From assembly GCA_045660225.1 (NCBI GenBank), contig JAZRDK010000103.1, positions 1 through 50,053 on the forward strand: a DNA stretch of 50,053 nucleotides. Direction: 5' to 3'. Source of the stretch: Scatosoma sp045660225. Its GTDB lineage: Bacteria; Bacillota; Clostridia; Christensenellales; Borkfalkiaceae. The notes below the pieces were generated by a model that searched no databases, was not told where the DNA came from, and saw nothing but the letters and a program-made list of their open reading frames with translations. Below, in pieces: positions 24,984-32,937 of this stretch. Each line of letters begins with the position of its first letter. The stretch's first letter is position 1. Position numbers and translations under genes: made by a program.

Positions 24984-25993
24984 AAAAGTTAAAAATCGGG
25001 CTTATAGGTTGCGGTCGTATCGCCGTAATGCACTTGGCGTCGATTGCTTCGATGGCGGATGCCGAACTTGTCGCTTGCGCCGATATTCGAAAGGAACGGG
25101 CGGACGAAGTTGCGTTAAAATACGGTGGTAGAGCGTACGCAAGTTATGAAGAAATGCTCGAAAAAGAAAATTTAGACGCCGTGCACGTTTGCTTGCCTCA
25201 TCATTTGCACTCGAAGGCGGCTTGTTACGCCTTTGAACGCGGTTTACACGTCTTGACGGAAAAACCGATGGACGTCGATTACGAAAGCGCGGAAAACGCC
25301 GTAAAAATGGCGAAAGAGAAGGGCGTTTTGTTTGCCGTTGTCTTTCAATGCCGTTACAACGACGCATCCCAACTTGTCAAAAATGCCGTGCAAAGCGGTA
25401 AACTCGGCAAGGTGATTTCCGCTCGCTCGACGTTGACCTGGGCGCGCCCGGACGAGTACTATGAAGACAGCGACTGGAAGGGTACTTGGGACAAAGAAGG
25501 CGGCGGTGTCGTCATCGACCAAGCCATCCACAGTATTGACTTGGTGCGTTGGGTGGTAGATAGCGAAGTGGAAACGGTGTCCTGTTCTATGGCAAACCGC
25601 GGACATAAAACGGTGGACGTAGAAGACAGTGCCGAAGGTCTGGTTGTTTTCAAAAACGGTGTAAAATACGGGTTCTATTGTATGAACAATTACGCCTGTG
25701 ACGAGCCGATTGAAATCCGCCTGTGTTGCGAAAAGGGCAAGGCGGTGTTCACCTACGACGACGCGTATATCTACTACGACGACGGTACGAAGGAAGAAAC
25801 GCATTTGGAAGAAAACCCTATCGTTTGTGAAGGCGGAAAGGATTACTGGGGTTTTCAACACGTGCGTATGATAAGAAATTTCTACGACGCCCTGCTTGGC
25901 AAAGCGGAGTTGGACGTCAGTGGCGAAGAAGCCTTGAAAACGCATAAATTGATTATGGAAATTTATAAAAAGGGCAAGGCAGGTATGCAATGA
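24980..25993 (+). CDS. Gfo/Idh/MocA-family oxidoreductase 3
   Basis: 337 residues from a GTG at 24980 that overlaps the previous TGA (GTGA). The reading frame is open further upstream but that part is inside the previous gene. NAD loop IGLIGCGRIAVMHLASI, AYASYEEMLEKENLDAVHVCLPHHLHS, HVLTEKPMDVD (EKP near residue 93), GGGVVIDQAIHSIDLVRWVV (candidate catalytic residues), and a C-terminal sheet. Substrate unknown; its place beside a GPH symporter suggests a sugar or uronate pathway. Confidence 0.9.
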   Translation: MKKLKIGLIGCGRIAVMHLASIASMADAELVACADIRKERADEVALKYGGRAYASYEEMLEKENLDAVHVCLPHHLHSKAACYAFERGLHVLTEKPMDVDYESAENAVKMAKEKGVLFAVVFQCRYNDASQLVKNAVQSGKLGKVISARSTLTWARPDEYYEDSDWKGTWDKEGGGVVIDQAIHSIDLVRWVVDSEVETVSCSMANRGHKTVDVEDSAEGLVVFKNGVKYGFYCMNNYACDEPIEIRLCCEKGKAVFTYDDAYIYYDDGTKEETHLEENPIVCEGGKDYWGFQHVRMIRNFYDALLGKAELDVSGEEALKTHKLIMEIYKKGKAGMQ

Positions 25994-26000
25994 ACATAAA

Positions 26001-26026
26001 AAACGCGACCCAAACGGGTCGCGTTT
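26001..26026. terminator. Bidirectional terminator between convergent genes
   Basis: AAACGCGACCC, AAAC, GGGTCGCGTTT with T-rich flanks on both strands; it serves the Gfo/Idh operon and the GPH symporter. Confidence 0.88.
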
Positions 26027-26038
26027 CTTTATTTTTAT

Positions 26039-27496
26039 TTACGATTTTTTGTCTAATTGCTTGTTTGCGTCTTCCGACTGGGCAAACTGTGCCGCCGCGT
26101 GCAACTCTTGCAGTCGTTTTACGTTTTTATCGACCTGTTTTTTGTGTAACGGATACCAAAACCATAATACGAGCGCTAGCGCGGAAAACCCAACCGCCGG
26201 GACAAGCGTGGAAATATTGAAAAGGCTGTTGGTTACCGCAGGGTCAAACGCCGTTGCGTCCGAATACCCAACCAGCGCAATTAAAAGCCCTACAAGCCCG
26301 GAAGAGCCTGCCTGCCCAAGCTTTCTTGCGAACGAGTACAAGGCGTAAATCGACCCGTCTTCGCGGACGCCGTTTTTCAGTTCGGAGTAATCGATGACGT
26401 CGGTAATCAGCGCCCAGGACACGACGGAAAACACGCCCAGCCCAAACCAACCTACGGATTGTAAGGCGACGTACGTCCAAACGTTTTTTGGACGAATTAT
26501 AAACAGGGCAAGACTGATTCCCGAGGCGATTAAGTTGGAAACGACGCTGATTTCCGCCTTACCAAAGCGTTTGACAAGCGGTTTCGATACTGCCGCCGCA
26601 ACCAACATGCTCGCAAGCAATGCAAGGGTAGACACGGTCATTGCCTTTGCGTTGCCGTAATGGTTCGGGAAGACGTAATTTGCCATTTGTTGCATTGTAA
26701 GCTGTGAAAGCAACATGACAATCGACGCCACGATAATAGACAACAGCGCGCGGTTTGTCAGCGCGCTTTTAATCAACGTCCCCACGCTGTTTTTCGGTTT
26801 GTTCGCGACGGGTGGACGGACGCGTTCCGTCGTTAGATAATAACATAAAAGATACGCCAAAACGGACAAAACGGACAAAACGCCGGCAACGGTTGTAAAC
26901 ACGTTGCCTTGCAATACCGCCACCGTTTGCCCGTTTACGGTTTGGTTTTTATACACGAGTATAGGCACAAGCGCGCCGATAATCGCACCTGCAAACGTAG
27001 CGCCCATCGTACGATAGGTGGACAAAGACTGCCTGTCCGTCGGGTCGGCGGAAATGGCCGACGCCATCGAGCCGTAGGGGATATTGATGGCGGTGTAAAA
27101 AATTGAGCCCCACAAAATATAGGTGATAAACAGCCACGCAATTTTTACGCCCATCGGCGAATCCGCAAGCGAGCTTTGGTACATCAAAAAAGACGCAATG
27201 GCAACGGGCGCGCACATACGCCGAAGCCAGGGACGAAATTTCCCTGCGGTGGTCGTTTTGCTCCTATCGCAAATCCTGCCCATCGTGACGTCGGTAAACG
27301 CGTCTAAAAAGCGCGCAAGCATCATCACTAAGCCTACGACGGCGGCGCTGACGCCCATAACGTCCGTGTAAAATTTCAAAAGGAAGGATGAAGATAAAAT
27401 AAAAGTAAAATCGTTGCCGAAATCGCCGAAAAGATACCCGATTTTGTCGCGTAAACCAAACGGCTTTACCGTTCTTGCGGTTGCCAAATTTTGCAT
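26039..27496 (-). CDS. GPH-family glycoside/pentoside/hexuronide:cation symporter
   Basis: 485 residues from the ATG at 27496 (AGGAG five bases upstream). About twelve hydrophobic helices. The GPH signature is clear: RDKIGYLFGDFGNDFTFILSSSFLLKFYTDVMG at the start, then RFLDAFTDVTMGRICDR (the D-x3-D cation region) and GKFRPWL. A C-terminal tail of about 40 charged residues follows (KKQVDKNVKRLQELHAAAQFAQSEDANKQ). It would import a glycoside or uronide with Na+ or H+. It is convergent with the Gfo/Idh trio and may feed it. No clear promoter was found in the 115 bases upstream. Confidence 0.92.
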   Translation of the reverse strand: MQNLATARTVKPFGLRDKIGYLFGDFGNDFTFILSSSFLLKFYTDVMGVSAAVVGLVMMLARFLDAFTDVTMGRICDRSKTTTAGKFRPWLRRMCAPVAIASFLMYQSSLADSPMGVKIAWLFITYILWGSIFYTAINIPYGSMASAISADPTDRQSLSTYRTMGATFAGAIIGALVPILVYKNQTVNGQTVAVLQGNVFTTVAGVLSVLSVLAYLLCYYLTTERVRPPVANKPKNSVGTLIKSALTNRALLSIIVASIVMLLSQLTMQQMANYVFPNHYGNAKAMTVSTLALLASMLVAAAVSKPLVKRFGKAEISVVSNLIASGISLALFIIRPKNVWTYVALQSVGWFGLGVFSVVSWALITDVIDYSELKNGVREDGSIYALYSFARKLGQAGSSGLVGLLIALVGYSDATAFDPAVTNSLFNISTLVPAVGFSALALVLWFWYPLHKKQVDKNVKRLQELHAAAQFAQSEDANKQLDKKS

Positions 27497-27612
27497 AAAC
27501 ACTCCTTGAAAGGTTTTCGTCTATCAGTATGTTCCTTTTCAAAATAAAAATCCGTCCGCATAGGAAACAGGCGAAAAAATATACTAATTTACGTGCTTTT
27601 CTCGCTTAGATA

Positions 27613-27641
27613 TTGACAAAATCGCGTGAAAGTGGTACACT
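27613..27641 (+). promoter_or_regulatory. Promoter of the thioredoxin-reductase-like/polymerase unit
   Basis: TTGACA (27613-27618), 17 bases, TACACT (27636-27641). The start near 27648 excludes the in-frame GTG at 27626. Confidence 0.8.
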
Positions 27642-27670
27642 TGTATACGATGAAAAAGGAGAATACGCGT

Positions 27671-28537
27671 ATGACGGATTGTATTATCATAGGAAGCGGT
27701 GTCGCAGGCATTTCTACGGCGCTTACGCTGAAGGCAAATGGGAAAAACTTCCTGCTTTTGGGCAATCCTAACCTTAGCGAAAAAATTAAAAAAGCGGAAT
27801 CAATTCGCAACTATCCTGGCTTTTTAGACGAAACGGGGCAGGCGTTTCAACGCGCTTTACTTGACCAGCTTTCCAAGGAAAATATCAACGTTTTGGATGA
27901 AAAAGCGACGGGCGTGTACGCGTTGAAGGACAAATACTTGGTGCAAACGGACAAGGGCAACGCCTACGAAGGTAAGACGGTGGTGTTGGCGACGGGCGTG
28001 GAAACGGTGCGCGCCATTGACGGCGAAGACGCGTTTTTTGGTCGTGGCGTAAGCTATTGCGCGACGTGCGACGGTTTTTTGTATAAAGGCAAAACGATTG
28101 CCGTCGTTTGTACGTCTAAGTCGCTTGAACACGAAATCAAATACCTGTCTAACTTTGCAAAAAAAGTATATGTAATCGCCCTTTATAGGGATATTGAAAT
28201 TCAAGAAGACAACGTGGTGCAAATCAAAAAAATGCCCAAACGCATCGACGGCGGTATGCGTGTCGAACGCTTGGTGTTTTCCGCGCCGTACGACGACACC
28301 GGGGCAACGGAACTTCCCGTGGACGGCGTGTTTATGTTGAAGGAAGCCACTCCGCCTAAGGCGCTTGTCGGTGGGTTAGAAACGGAAAAGGGGCACGTGA
28401 AGGTTTCACGTGATATGTCCACGAATTTGAAGGGCTGTTATGCCTGCGGGGATTGTACGGGCAGACCGTACCAGTACGCAAAGGCGGTTGGCGAAGGCAA
28501 CGTTTGCGCGCATAGCGTCAGCGAATATTTGGGTTAA
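27671..28537 (+). CDS. Thioredoxin-reductase-like flavoprotein without NADPH-binding motifs
   Basis: 288 residues from the ATG at 27671 (AAGGAG, spacing 9). FAD loop IIGSGVAGIS at the start, redox motif YCATCDG (Cys130, Cys133) in the class II TrxR position, and C-terminal FAD segment GCYACGDCTGRPYQYAKAVGEG. In the central domain, where NADPH TrxRs carry GGGDSA and HRR, this protein has IAVVCTSKSLEH and VIALYRDIEI. The loss of the dinucleotide loop and arginines resembles ferredoxin-dependent flavin thioredoxin reductases of clostridia. It could also be a paralogue with another electron donor. Next to a DNA polymerase gene 18 bases on. Confidence 0.85.
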   Translation: MTDCIIIGSGVAGISTALTLKANGKNFLLLGNPNLSEKIKKAESIRNYPGFLDETGQAFQRALLDQLSKENINVLDEKATGVYALKDKYLVQTDKGNAYEGKTVVLATGVETVRAIDGEDAFFGRGVSYCATCDGFLYKGKTIAVVCTSKSLEHEIKYLSNFAKKVYVIALYRDIEIQEDNVVQIKKMPKRIDGGMRVERLVFSAPYDDTGATELPVDGVFMLKEATPPKALVGGLETEKGHVKVSRDMSTNLKGCYACGDCTGRPYQYAKAVGEGNVCAHSVSEYLG

Positions 28538-28555
28538 GATAGGGGCAGGTACGCA

Positions 28556-29788
28556 GTGAAACAACGCGATAGAATCATTTTATATTCCGACTTAAACAAT
28601 TTCTTCGCGTCTGTGGAAATTGCCTTAAACCCTGCGCTCAAAGGCAAGCCGTTGATTGTTTGCGGTGACCCTGAAAAACGTCACGGCATCGTTTTGGCGA
28701 AAAACGAAGAAGCGAAAAAGTTTGGCATTAAGACGGCGGAAACGGTGTATTCCGCGCTGAAAAAATGTCCCGACGTGCAGATGGTCGGCGACCATTTCCA
28801 CGAATATAAAAAGTACTCGCAAAAAGTCGTCGAGATTTATGAGCGCTACACCGATTTGGTGGAAGAGTGTAGCATTGACGAGTGCGCGTTGGACGTCACG
28901 GAAAGTACGCTCCTTTTTGGTACGGGTTTTGAAATTGCCGAAAAAATTCGTACCACGATTAAACAAGAGTTAGACTTAACCGTGTCCATCGGCGTAAGTT
29001 TTAACAAGGTTTTTGCAAAGCTTGCATCAGAACTGAAAAAGCCCGACGCCGTCACGGAAATCACGCGCGAAAACTATCAAGACGTCGTTTGGAAACTGCC
29101 CGTTTCCGACCTGTTATTCGTCGGAAAATCGACGGCGGAAACGCTACGTAAATTTGGTGTTAGGACGATAGGGGATTTAGCGTTGTCGGATGAAAACGCT
29201 ATATGCAAAATTTTAGGCAAGCGCGGACGTCAGTTACGGATGTTTGCGCGTGGCGAAGATACCGAGCCGGTGCACGCGGACAAGAGAAAAGAAGACGTCA
29301 AATCTATCGGCAATTCGATTACGCTACCCAAGGACGTGACGGACAGGCAGGAAATTAAACGCTGGCTGTACGCCATCAGCGAAAGCGTGTCTGCAAGGCA
29401 ACGCTACGCCAACGTCGGTAGGGCAACGACCGTACACGTCGTCGTCAGAAACGATAGGTTGCAGGACACGACCTTTCAAACGAAGGTCAAACCGACGGTG
29501 CTTTGCGGTGACGTGGCGAAAACCGCTTACGAATTGTTTTGTCGGCATATCCCCACGGGCACGAAAGTCAGGATGCTTGGCATTACGCTTTCGGGGTTTG
29601 ATTATAACGTCGAGCAGTTGTCTTTTGAAAGCCTTTTCGACGGTGGCGGTTATGAAAAGAAGGAGCGCGCGGAAGACGCCGTGGCAAAAATTCGCGAAAA
29701 ATACGGATACGCGTCTTTACAACGCGGACTCGTTATGCAAGACGAGCGTCTAAATGGGCTGGATATTCGCGGAAAAAAGGATGAATAA
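28556..29788 (+). CDS. Y-family DNA polymerase (DinB/UmuC-like)
   Basis: 410 residues from a GTG at 28556. Catalytic acidic motifs are YSDLNNFFASVE at the N-terminus and the palm motif CSIDECALDVT near residue 105. GIKTAETVYSALKKCP forms the fingers, SIGVSFNKVFAKLASELKKPDAV precedes the thumb with HhH-like DLLFVGKSTAETLRKFG and IGDLALSDENAICKILGKRG, then a little-finger domain (SIGNSITLPKDV). Translesion synthesis is the expected role. Pol IV (DinB) and UmuC/Pol V-like subgroups are hard to separate by eye. No beta-clamp-binding peptide is obvious at the C-terminus. Confidence 0.9.
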   Translation: MKQRDRIILYSDLNNFFASVEIALNPALKGKPLIVCGDPEKRHGIVLAKNEEAKKFGIKTAETVYSALKKCPDVQMVGDHFHEYKKYSQKVVEIYERYTDLVEECSIDECALDVTESTLLFGTGFEIAEKIRTTIKQELDLTVSIGVSFNKVFAKLASELKKPDAVTEITRENYQDVVWKLPVSDLLFVGKSTAETLRKFGVRTIGDLALSDENAICKILGKRGRQLRMFARGEDTEPVHADKRKEDVKSIGNSITLPKDVTDRQEIKRWLYAISESVSARQRYANVGRATTVHVVVRNDRLQDTTFQTKVKPTVLCGDVAKTAYELFCRHIPTGTKVRMLGITLSGFDYNVEQLSFESLFDGGGYEKKERAEDAVAKIREKYGYASLQRGLVMQDERLNGLDIRGKKDE

Positions 29789-29792
29789 AAGC

Positions 29793-29824
29793 AAAAAAAC
29801 CGCAGATACTGTGTGTATCGGCGG
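29793..29824 (-). terminator. Minus-strand terminator downstream of the SRP RNA
   Basis: On the minus strand CCGC-C-GATAC, five-base loop, GTATC-T-GCGG, then seven T. It lies about 75 bases past the mature 3' end of the SRP RNA. Confidence 0.75.
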
Positions 29825-29852
29825 AATTAAAGTTCAGTCGTTGATATAAAAG

Positions 29853-29900
29853 AAGGATTACCGAAAAATCGTTGTTTTTCGATAATCCTTCGCTTTTTTT
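29853..29900 (+). terminator. Plus-strand terminator after the polymerase gene
   Basis: AAGGATTA-CCGAAAAA, six-base loop, TTTTTCG-A-TAATCCTT, CGC, then seven T. The same stem could act on the minus strand with a weak T tail. Confidence 0.8.
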
Positions 29901-30177
29901 GGCGTAAACTGCGCGAGCCTTTCTCGCCGTAGCCCACCGAAGCGTAAACGTCGCAGGTGACTCCTGCAAAGCTACCTTATGGCACACGCAAACATCCGCT
30001 TAGTGATGCTACGTTCCCGTCCTGACACGGTTCACGGCATTGCGTTGCATAAGACCTTGCTATCAACGTTCCTTACGGCGCGCAGACCTTCCATAAACTA
30101 CTTCTCAAAAGGCGTTCAGCTCTGCTATAGCGGATTGCAGATACAGGGTGCCGCTAACTCCCCGCCTACGCGCAGCC
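29901..30177 (-). ncRNA. ffs: Large-type bacterial signal recognition particle RNA (SRP RNA)
   Basis: On the minus strand, an approximately 270-base RNA begins GGCTGCGCG and its end CGCGCAG pairs with that start. The 5' Alu-domain run CTGCAATCCGCTATAGCAG is the conserved U-turn region of Bacillota-type SRP RNA. The S-domain apex GTGTCAGGACGGGAACGTAGC (about 30005-30027) shows the AGG/AGCA symmetric loop and a GGAA tetraloop on an ACG/CGT stem. Length matches the ~270-base scRNA of Bacillus rather than the short 4.5S form. The promoter is immediately upstream. The protein-coding frame that crosses this region on the other strand is spurious. Confidence 0.93.
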
Positions 30178-30182
30178 TAATC

Positions 30183-30211
30183 ATTATACAACATTTTGCA
30201 GGCGATTGCAA
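30183..30211 (-). promoter_or_regulatory. Promoter of the SRP RNA gene
   Basis: On the minus strand TTGCAA (30206-30211), 17 bases, TATAAT (30183-30188); start predicted at 30176-30177, the paired 5' end of the RNA. Confidence 0.88.
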
Positions 30212-30284
30212 CCGTTTTCGGGGCGTTTTTTCAGTTTCGTTTGCAAGGAAAAGGGGAAAGATTTTGTCGAAAGCCGTCGAACGG

Positions 30285-30313
30285 TTGACAATTTTTTGTC
30301 GTTTGGTTATAAT
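30285..30313 (+). promoter_or_regulatory. Consensus promoter of the Mrp gene
   Basis: TTGACA (30285-30290), 17 bases, TATAAT (30308-30313): a perfect sigma-A consensus, divergent from the SRP RNA promoter about 75 bases away. Confidence 0.9.
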
Positions 30314-30338
30314 AGACGAAGAAAAAAGGAGAGCTACT

Positions 30339-31181
30339 ATGAGTGAAAATTGTTCGCATAACTGCTCCAGCTGTGGAAAAAGCTGTGGCTCGCGCAAAAA
30401 AGAAAGTATGTTAAAAGCGCATCATAAGGACGCGTCCGTGAAAAAGGTAATCGGCGTCGTCAGCGGAAAGGGTGGCGTCGGTAAATCCTTGACGACGTCC
30501 TTGCTTGCGTCGCTTGCCCAAAAACAGGGCAAATCCGTCGGGATTATGGACGCAGACATTACGGGGCCTTCGATTCCGCGCATGTTCGGCGTGACCGAGC
30601 GTATTTCGGGCGACGAAAACGGCATATTGCCCGTGCTTTCGCCGTCGGGGATGCAAATGGTGTCTATGAACTTGTTACTCGACGACGAAACTGCGCCCGT
30701 TATTTGGCGTGGTATGGTCATTTCGGGTACGGTGATGCAATTTTGGACGGACGTCGTTTGGAAGGACGTCGATTTGTTGTTTATCGATATGCCCCCTGGA
30801 ACAGGCGACGTGCCTTTGACGGTGTTTCAAAGTATCCCCATTGCAGGCATCGTCATCGTAACCACCCCGCAAGACCTTGTGAAAATGGTTGTCGAAAAGG
30901 CGGTGAACATGGCGCGGATTATGAATATCCCCGTCCTTGGGCTCGTTGAAAATATGAGCTATTTGACCTGCCCCGACTGTGGGAAGAAAATGGAAATTTT
31001 CGGGGCTAGCAGGGCGGAACAAACGGCGATGGAATACGGGATTCCTTCCGTTGCGAAATTGCCGATTGACCCGACGATTGCTACGCTTGCGGACAACGGC
31101 AGAATTGAAGATTTCGACGCATCGGCGCTTGCGCCCGTGTTAGAACAAATCGAGAATACTCCCCCTAAAAAAATGGAATAA
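30339..31181 (+). CDS. Mrp/ApbC/Nbp35-type Fe-S carrier P-loop ATPase
   Basis: 280 residues from the ATG at 30339 with AGGAG at 30327-30331; earlier in-frame codons lie in the SRP RNA and promoter. A Cys-rich N-terminus (CSHNCSSCGKSCG) precedes the deviant Walker A SGKGGVGKS, then DADITGPSIPRMFG, PPGTGDVPLT (Walker B) and the bridging CPDCGKK (C-x2-C) that binds a shared Fe-S cluster in the dimer. Homologues deliver Fe-S clusters. The N-terminal cysteines resemble the extra cluster of Nbp35-type members. Cotranscribed with the MBL gene 18 bases on. Confidence 0.92.
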   Translation: MSENCSHNCSSCGKSCGSRKKESMLKAHHKDASVKKVIGVVSGKGGVGKSLTTSLLASLAQKQGKSVGIMDADITGPSIPRMFGVTERISGDENGILPVLSPSGMQMVSMNLLLDDETAPVIWRGMVISGTVMQFWTDVVWKDVDLLFIDMPPGTGDVPLTVFQSIPIAGIVIVTTPQDLVKMVVEKAVNMARIMNIPVLGLVENMSYLTCPDCGKKMEIFGASRAEQTAMEYGIPSVAKLPIDPTIATLADNGRIEDFDASALAPVLEQIENTPPKKME

Positions 31182-31199
31182 AACACAAAGGAAAAACGT

Positions 31200-32183
31200 A
31201 TGGGATACAGGGCAAAAAAGATTGAGTCGGAAAGAAGAAAAAGGCTTATCAAAATCATTTTGCTTTGCGTCCTTGTTTTTCTCTTTTTAGGGGTTTGCGT
31301 TTTCAGCTTTTTCGTGCCCGTTTCCGAGTGGAAGTATAGGATAAAGAAACCGGATATTCCTGCGCGCCAAGAAGGGGAAATGCGCCTGCATTTCTTAAGC
31401 GTAGGACAAGGCGAATCGTCGATTGTGGAATTGCCTGACGGCAAAGTTATGCTTATCGACGGCGGACCAAGCGAAGACGAAAGCCAAAAGACGATTTTAC
31501 GCTATCTTAACGCGTTGTCGATTGATACGATTGATTATTTGGTCGTTACGCATACGGATGCCGACCATTGTGGCGCTTTGCAAACCGTGGTCGAACAAAA
31601 AACGGTGCTCAACGCGTACCTGCCTGGCACATACGACTCGACGGACAGGGTGTACGCAGGTTTTTACACCGCGCTTGCTAAAACGACTTGCCTTCGCCAA
31701 AAAGCGTCGCGAAGAGTAGTGGTGTCGGGCGACGAAACGCCGTATACGTTTGCTTTTCTGCATCCGCGTGAGTTGGATACGGACGTTGACTCGTCCGTGT
31801 TATGGCTCGATTATATGGGCGCAAGCGCGTTGTTTACGGGTGATGCAGGTATGGAAACGGAAGCGTTGTTGATGCGCGACGATGGAGAACTTGATTTGTT
31901 TTCTGATTACGGCGTACAGCTTTCGCAAACGGAAATTTTAAGCGTGGGACACCACGGCAGTGCGTACTCGACGTCACGTGAGTTTGTAGAATATTTAGGT
32001 GTCAAAACCGCTGTGATTTCGTGTGGGAAAGACAACGTCTACGGGCATCCTACCGCCGAAGTTTTAACAAGGCTTAAAGACGTCGGCGCGACGACGTACA
32101 GGACGGATACGGACGGGCATATTCTCGTCACGATTGCGAAAGACGGAACGTATACAACGGAAACGATTACGATAGACGAATAA
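31200..32183 (+). CDS. Membrane-anchored ComEC/Rec2-like metallo-beta-lactamase-fold hydrolase
   Basis: 327 residues. A basic N-terminus (YRAKKIESERRKRL) and one membrane helix (IKIILLCVLVFLFLGVCVFSFF, about 17-38) leave an extracytoplasmic MBL domain. It has the SVGQGESSIVELPDG entry and metal motif THTDADHCG (H-x-H/D-x-D-H region), VLWLDYMGASALFTGD with the bridging Asp, and SVGHHGS then YGHP near the end. The lone MBL domain of the ComEC type, as in secreted Clostridium proteins, is probably a phosphodiesterase or nuclease, possibly helping DNA scavenging. No channel domain is present. Confidence 0.88.
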   Translation: MGYRAKKIESERRKRLIKIILLCVLVFLFLGVCVFSFFVPVSEWKYRIKKPDIPARQEGEMRLHFLSVGQGESSIVELPDGKVMLIDGGPSEDESQKTILRYLNALSIDTIDYLVVTHTDADHCGALQTVVEQKTVLNAYLPGTYDSTDRVYAGFYTALAKTTCLRQKASRRVVVSGDETPYTFAFLHPRELDTDVDSSVLWLDYMGASALFTGDAGMETEALLMRDDGELDLFSDYGVQLSQTEILSVGHHGSAYSTSREFVEYLGVKTAVISCGKDNVYGHPTAEVLTRLKDVGATTYRTDTDGHILVTIAKDGTYTTETITIDE

Positions 32184-32210
32184 AACGACGGCTACTTGCC
32201 GTCGTTTTTT
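32184..32210 (+). terminator. Rho-independent terminator
   Basis: AACGACGGC, TACTT, GCCGTCGTT then a T-run, beginning one base after the MBL gene. Confidence 0.92.
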
Positions 32211-32365
32211 ATCTATAGCGCTTAATCAACGCATTACGATATACCCATGTACGAGTTTATTCGTTTGGCGGTAGTATAGCACACCTTCAAAAATTAGTCA
32301 AATCCTTTCGCTCACCACGCAAAATTTGATATGCAGTAAACAAAGAAAAGGGAAATTGAAAAACA

Positions 32366-32405
32366 AATAAAAAACGCAGGAAATACAAGCAATTTCCTGC
32401 GTTTT
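32366..32405 (-). terminator. Terminator of tRNA-Pro
   Basis: On the minus strand AAAACGCAGGAAAT, seven-base loop, ATTTCCTGCGTTTT then T-rich, starting at the tRNA 3' CCA. Confidence 0.88.
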
Positions 32406-32406
32406 T

Positions 32407-32482
32407 TGGTCGAGGCGACGGGATTCGAACCCACGACCTTTGCGTCCCGAACGCAACGCGCTACCAACTGCGCTACGCCTCG
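32407..32482 (-). tRNA. tRNA-Pro(CGG) with encoded CCA
   Basis: The acceptor CGAGGCG pairs fully with CGCCTCG, with D arm GCGCAGTTGGTAGCGC, anticodon arm TTGCG-TTCGGGA-CGCAA (anticodon CGG), T arm GTGGGTTCGAATCCCGT, discriminator A and CCA. Single gene with its own promoter and terminator. Confidence 0.96.
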
Positions 32483-32500
32483 ATTTTAACAAACGCATAC

Positions 32501-32529
32501 ATTATAGCAAATGCTTTTTTAATTGTCAA
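32501..32529 (-). promoter_or_regulatory. Promoter of tRNA-Pro
   Basis: On the minus strand TTGACA (32524-32529), 17 bases, TATAAT (32501-32506). Confidence 0.88.
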
Positions 32530-32842
32530 ACTTTTTTGACACACATTTTCAAAGTTCTTTGCACGTTTTTTTGGGGTTTCCTTTTTGTCGTTTGCTAATT
32601 TTTTCCTTTACTAAATCTAATTTTGTGTGCAAAACCACTCGACAAAAGCCGTTTCTCTATGTTATACTACGTGTCGGGGGAATTAGTTTTATACTATGTA
32701 TAAACAATCTTTTTTTAGAAAATGCAATTTTTTGCTGATACATTGTAATATTTTTTGGGGAAGGTATACTTTTCGGTAGAATATGGGGCATATTTTTAAT
32801 GCTAAAGTAAAAATTGTATACTAATGCGGTAAAAATTAATAA
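32530..32842. other. AT-rich gene-free stretch upstream of the 914-residue lipoprotein
   Basis: No convincing gene. One promoter-like pair is TCGACA (32639-32644), 18 bases, TATACT (32663-32668). About 20 bases later comes a terminator-like hairpin TTTATAC/GTATAAA (32688-32704) followed by CAATC and T7 (32710-32716). Together they would give a ~45-base RNA or an attenuated leader for the lipoprotein gene. Several further AT-rich boxes are too weak to call. Confidence 0.4.
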
Positions 32843-32871
32843 TTGCACTCGAAATCGATTTGTGATACAAT
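32843..32871 (+). promoter_or_regulatory. Promoter of the 914-residue lipoprotein gene
   Basis: TTGCAC (32843-32848), 17 bases, TACAAT (32866-32871), about 60 bases before the ATG at 32938. Confidence 0.7.
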
Positions 32872-32937
32872 GACACCATAAAGGTATGTTTTGCTGGGAA
32901 CGGAACAAGCGTAGCAAAATAATCGGGAGATTGATAT

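Noticed and set aside
26039..27502. GTG at 27502 as the start of the GPH symporter
   Set aside because: The ATG two codons later has the better SD spacing.
29979..30338. N-terminal extension of the Mrp protein
   Set aside because: It runs antisense through the SRP RNA gene and through both promoters.
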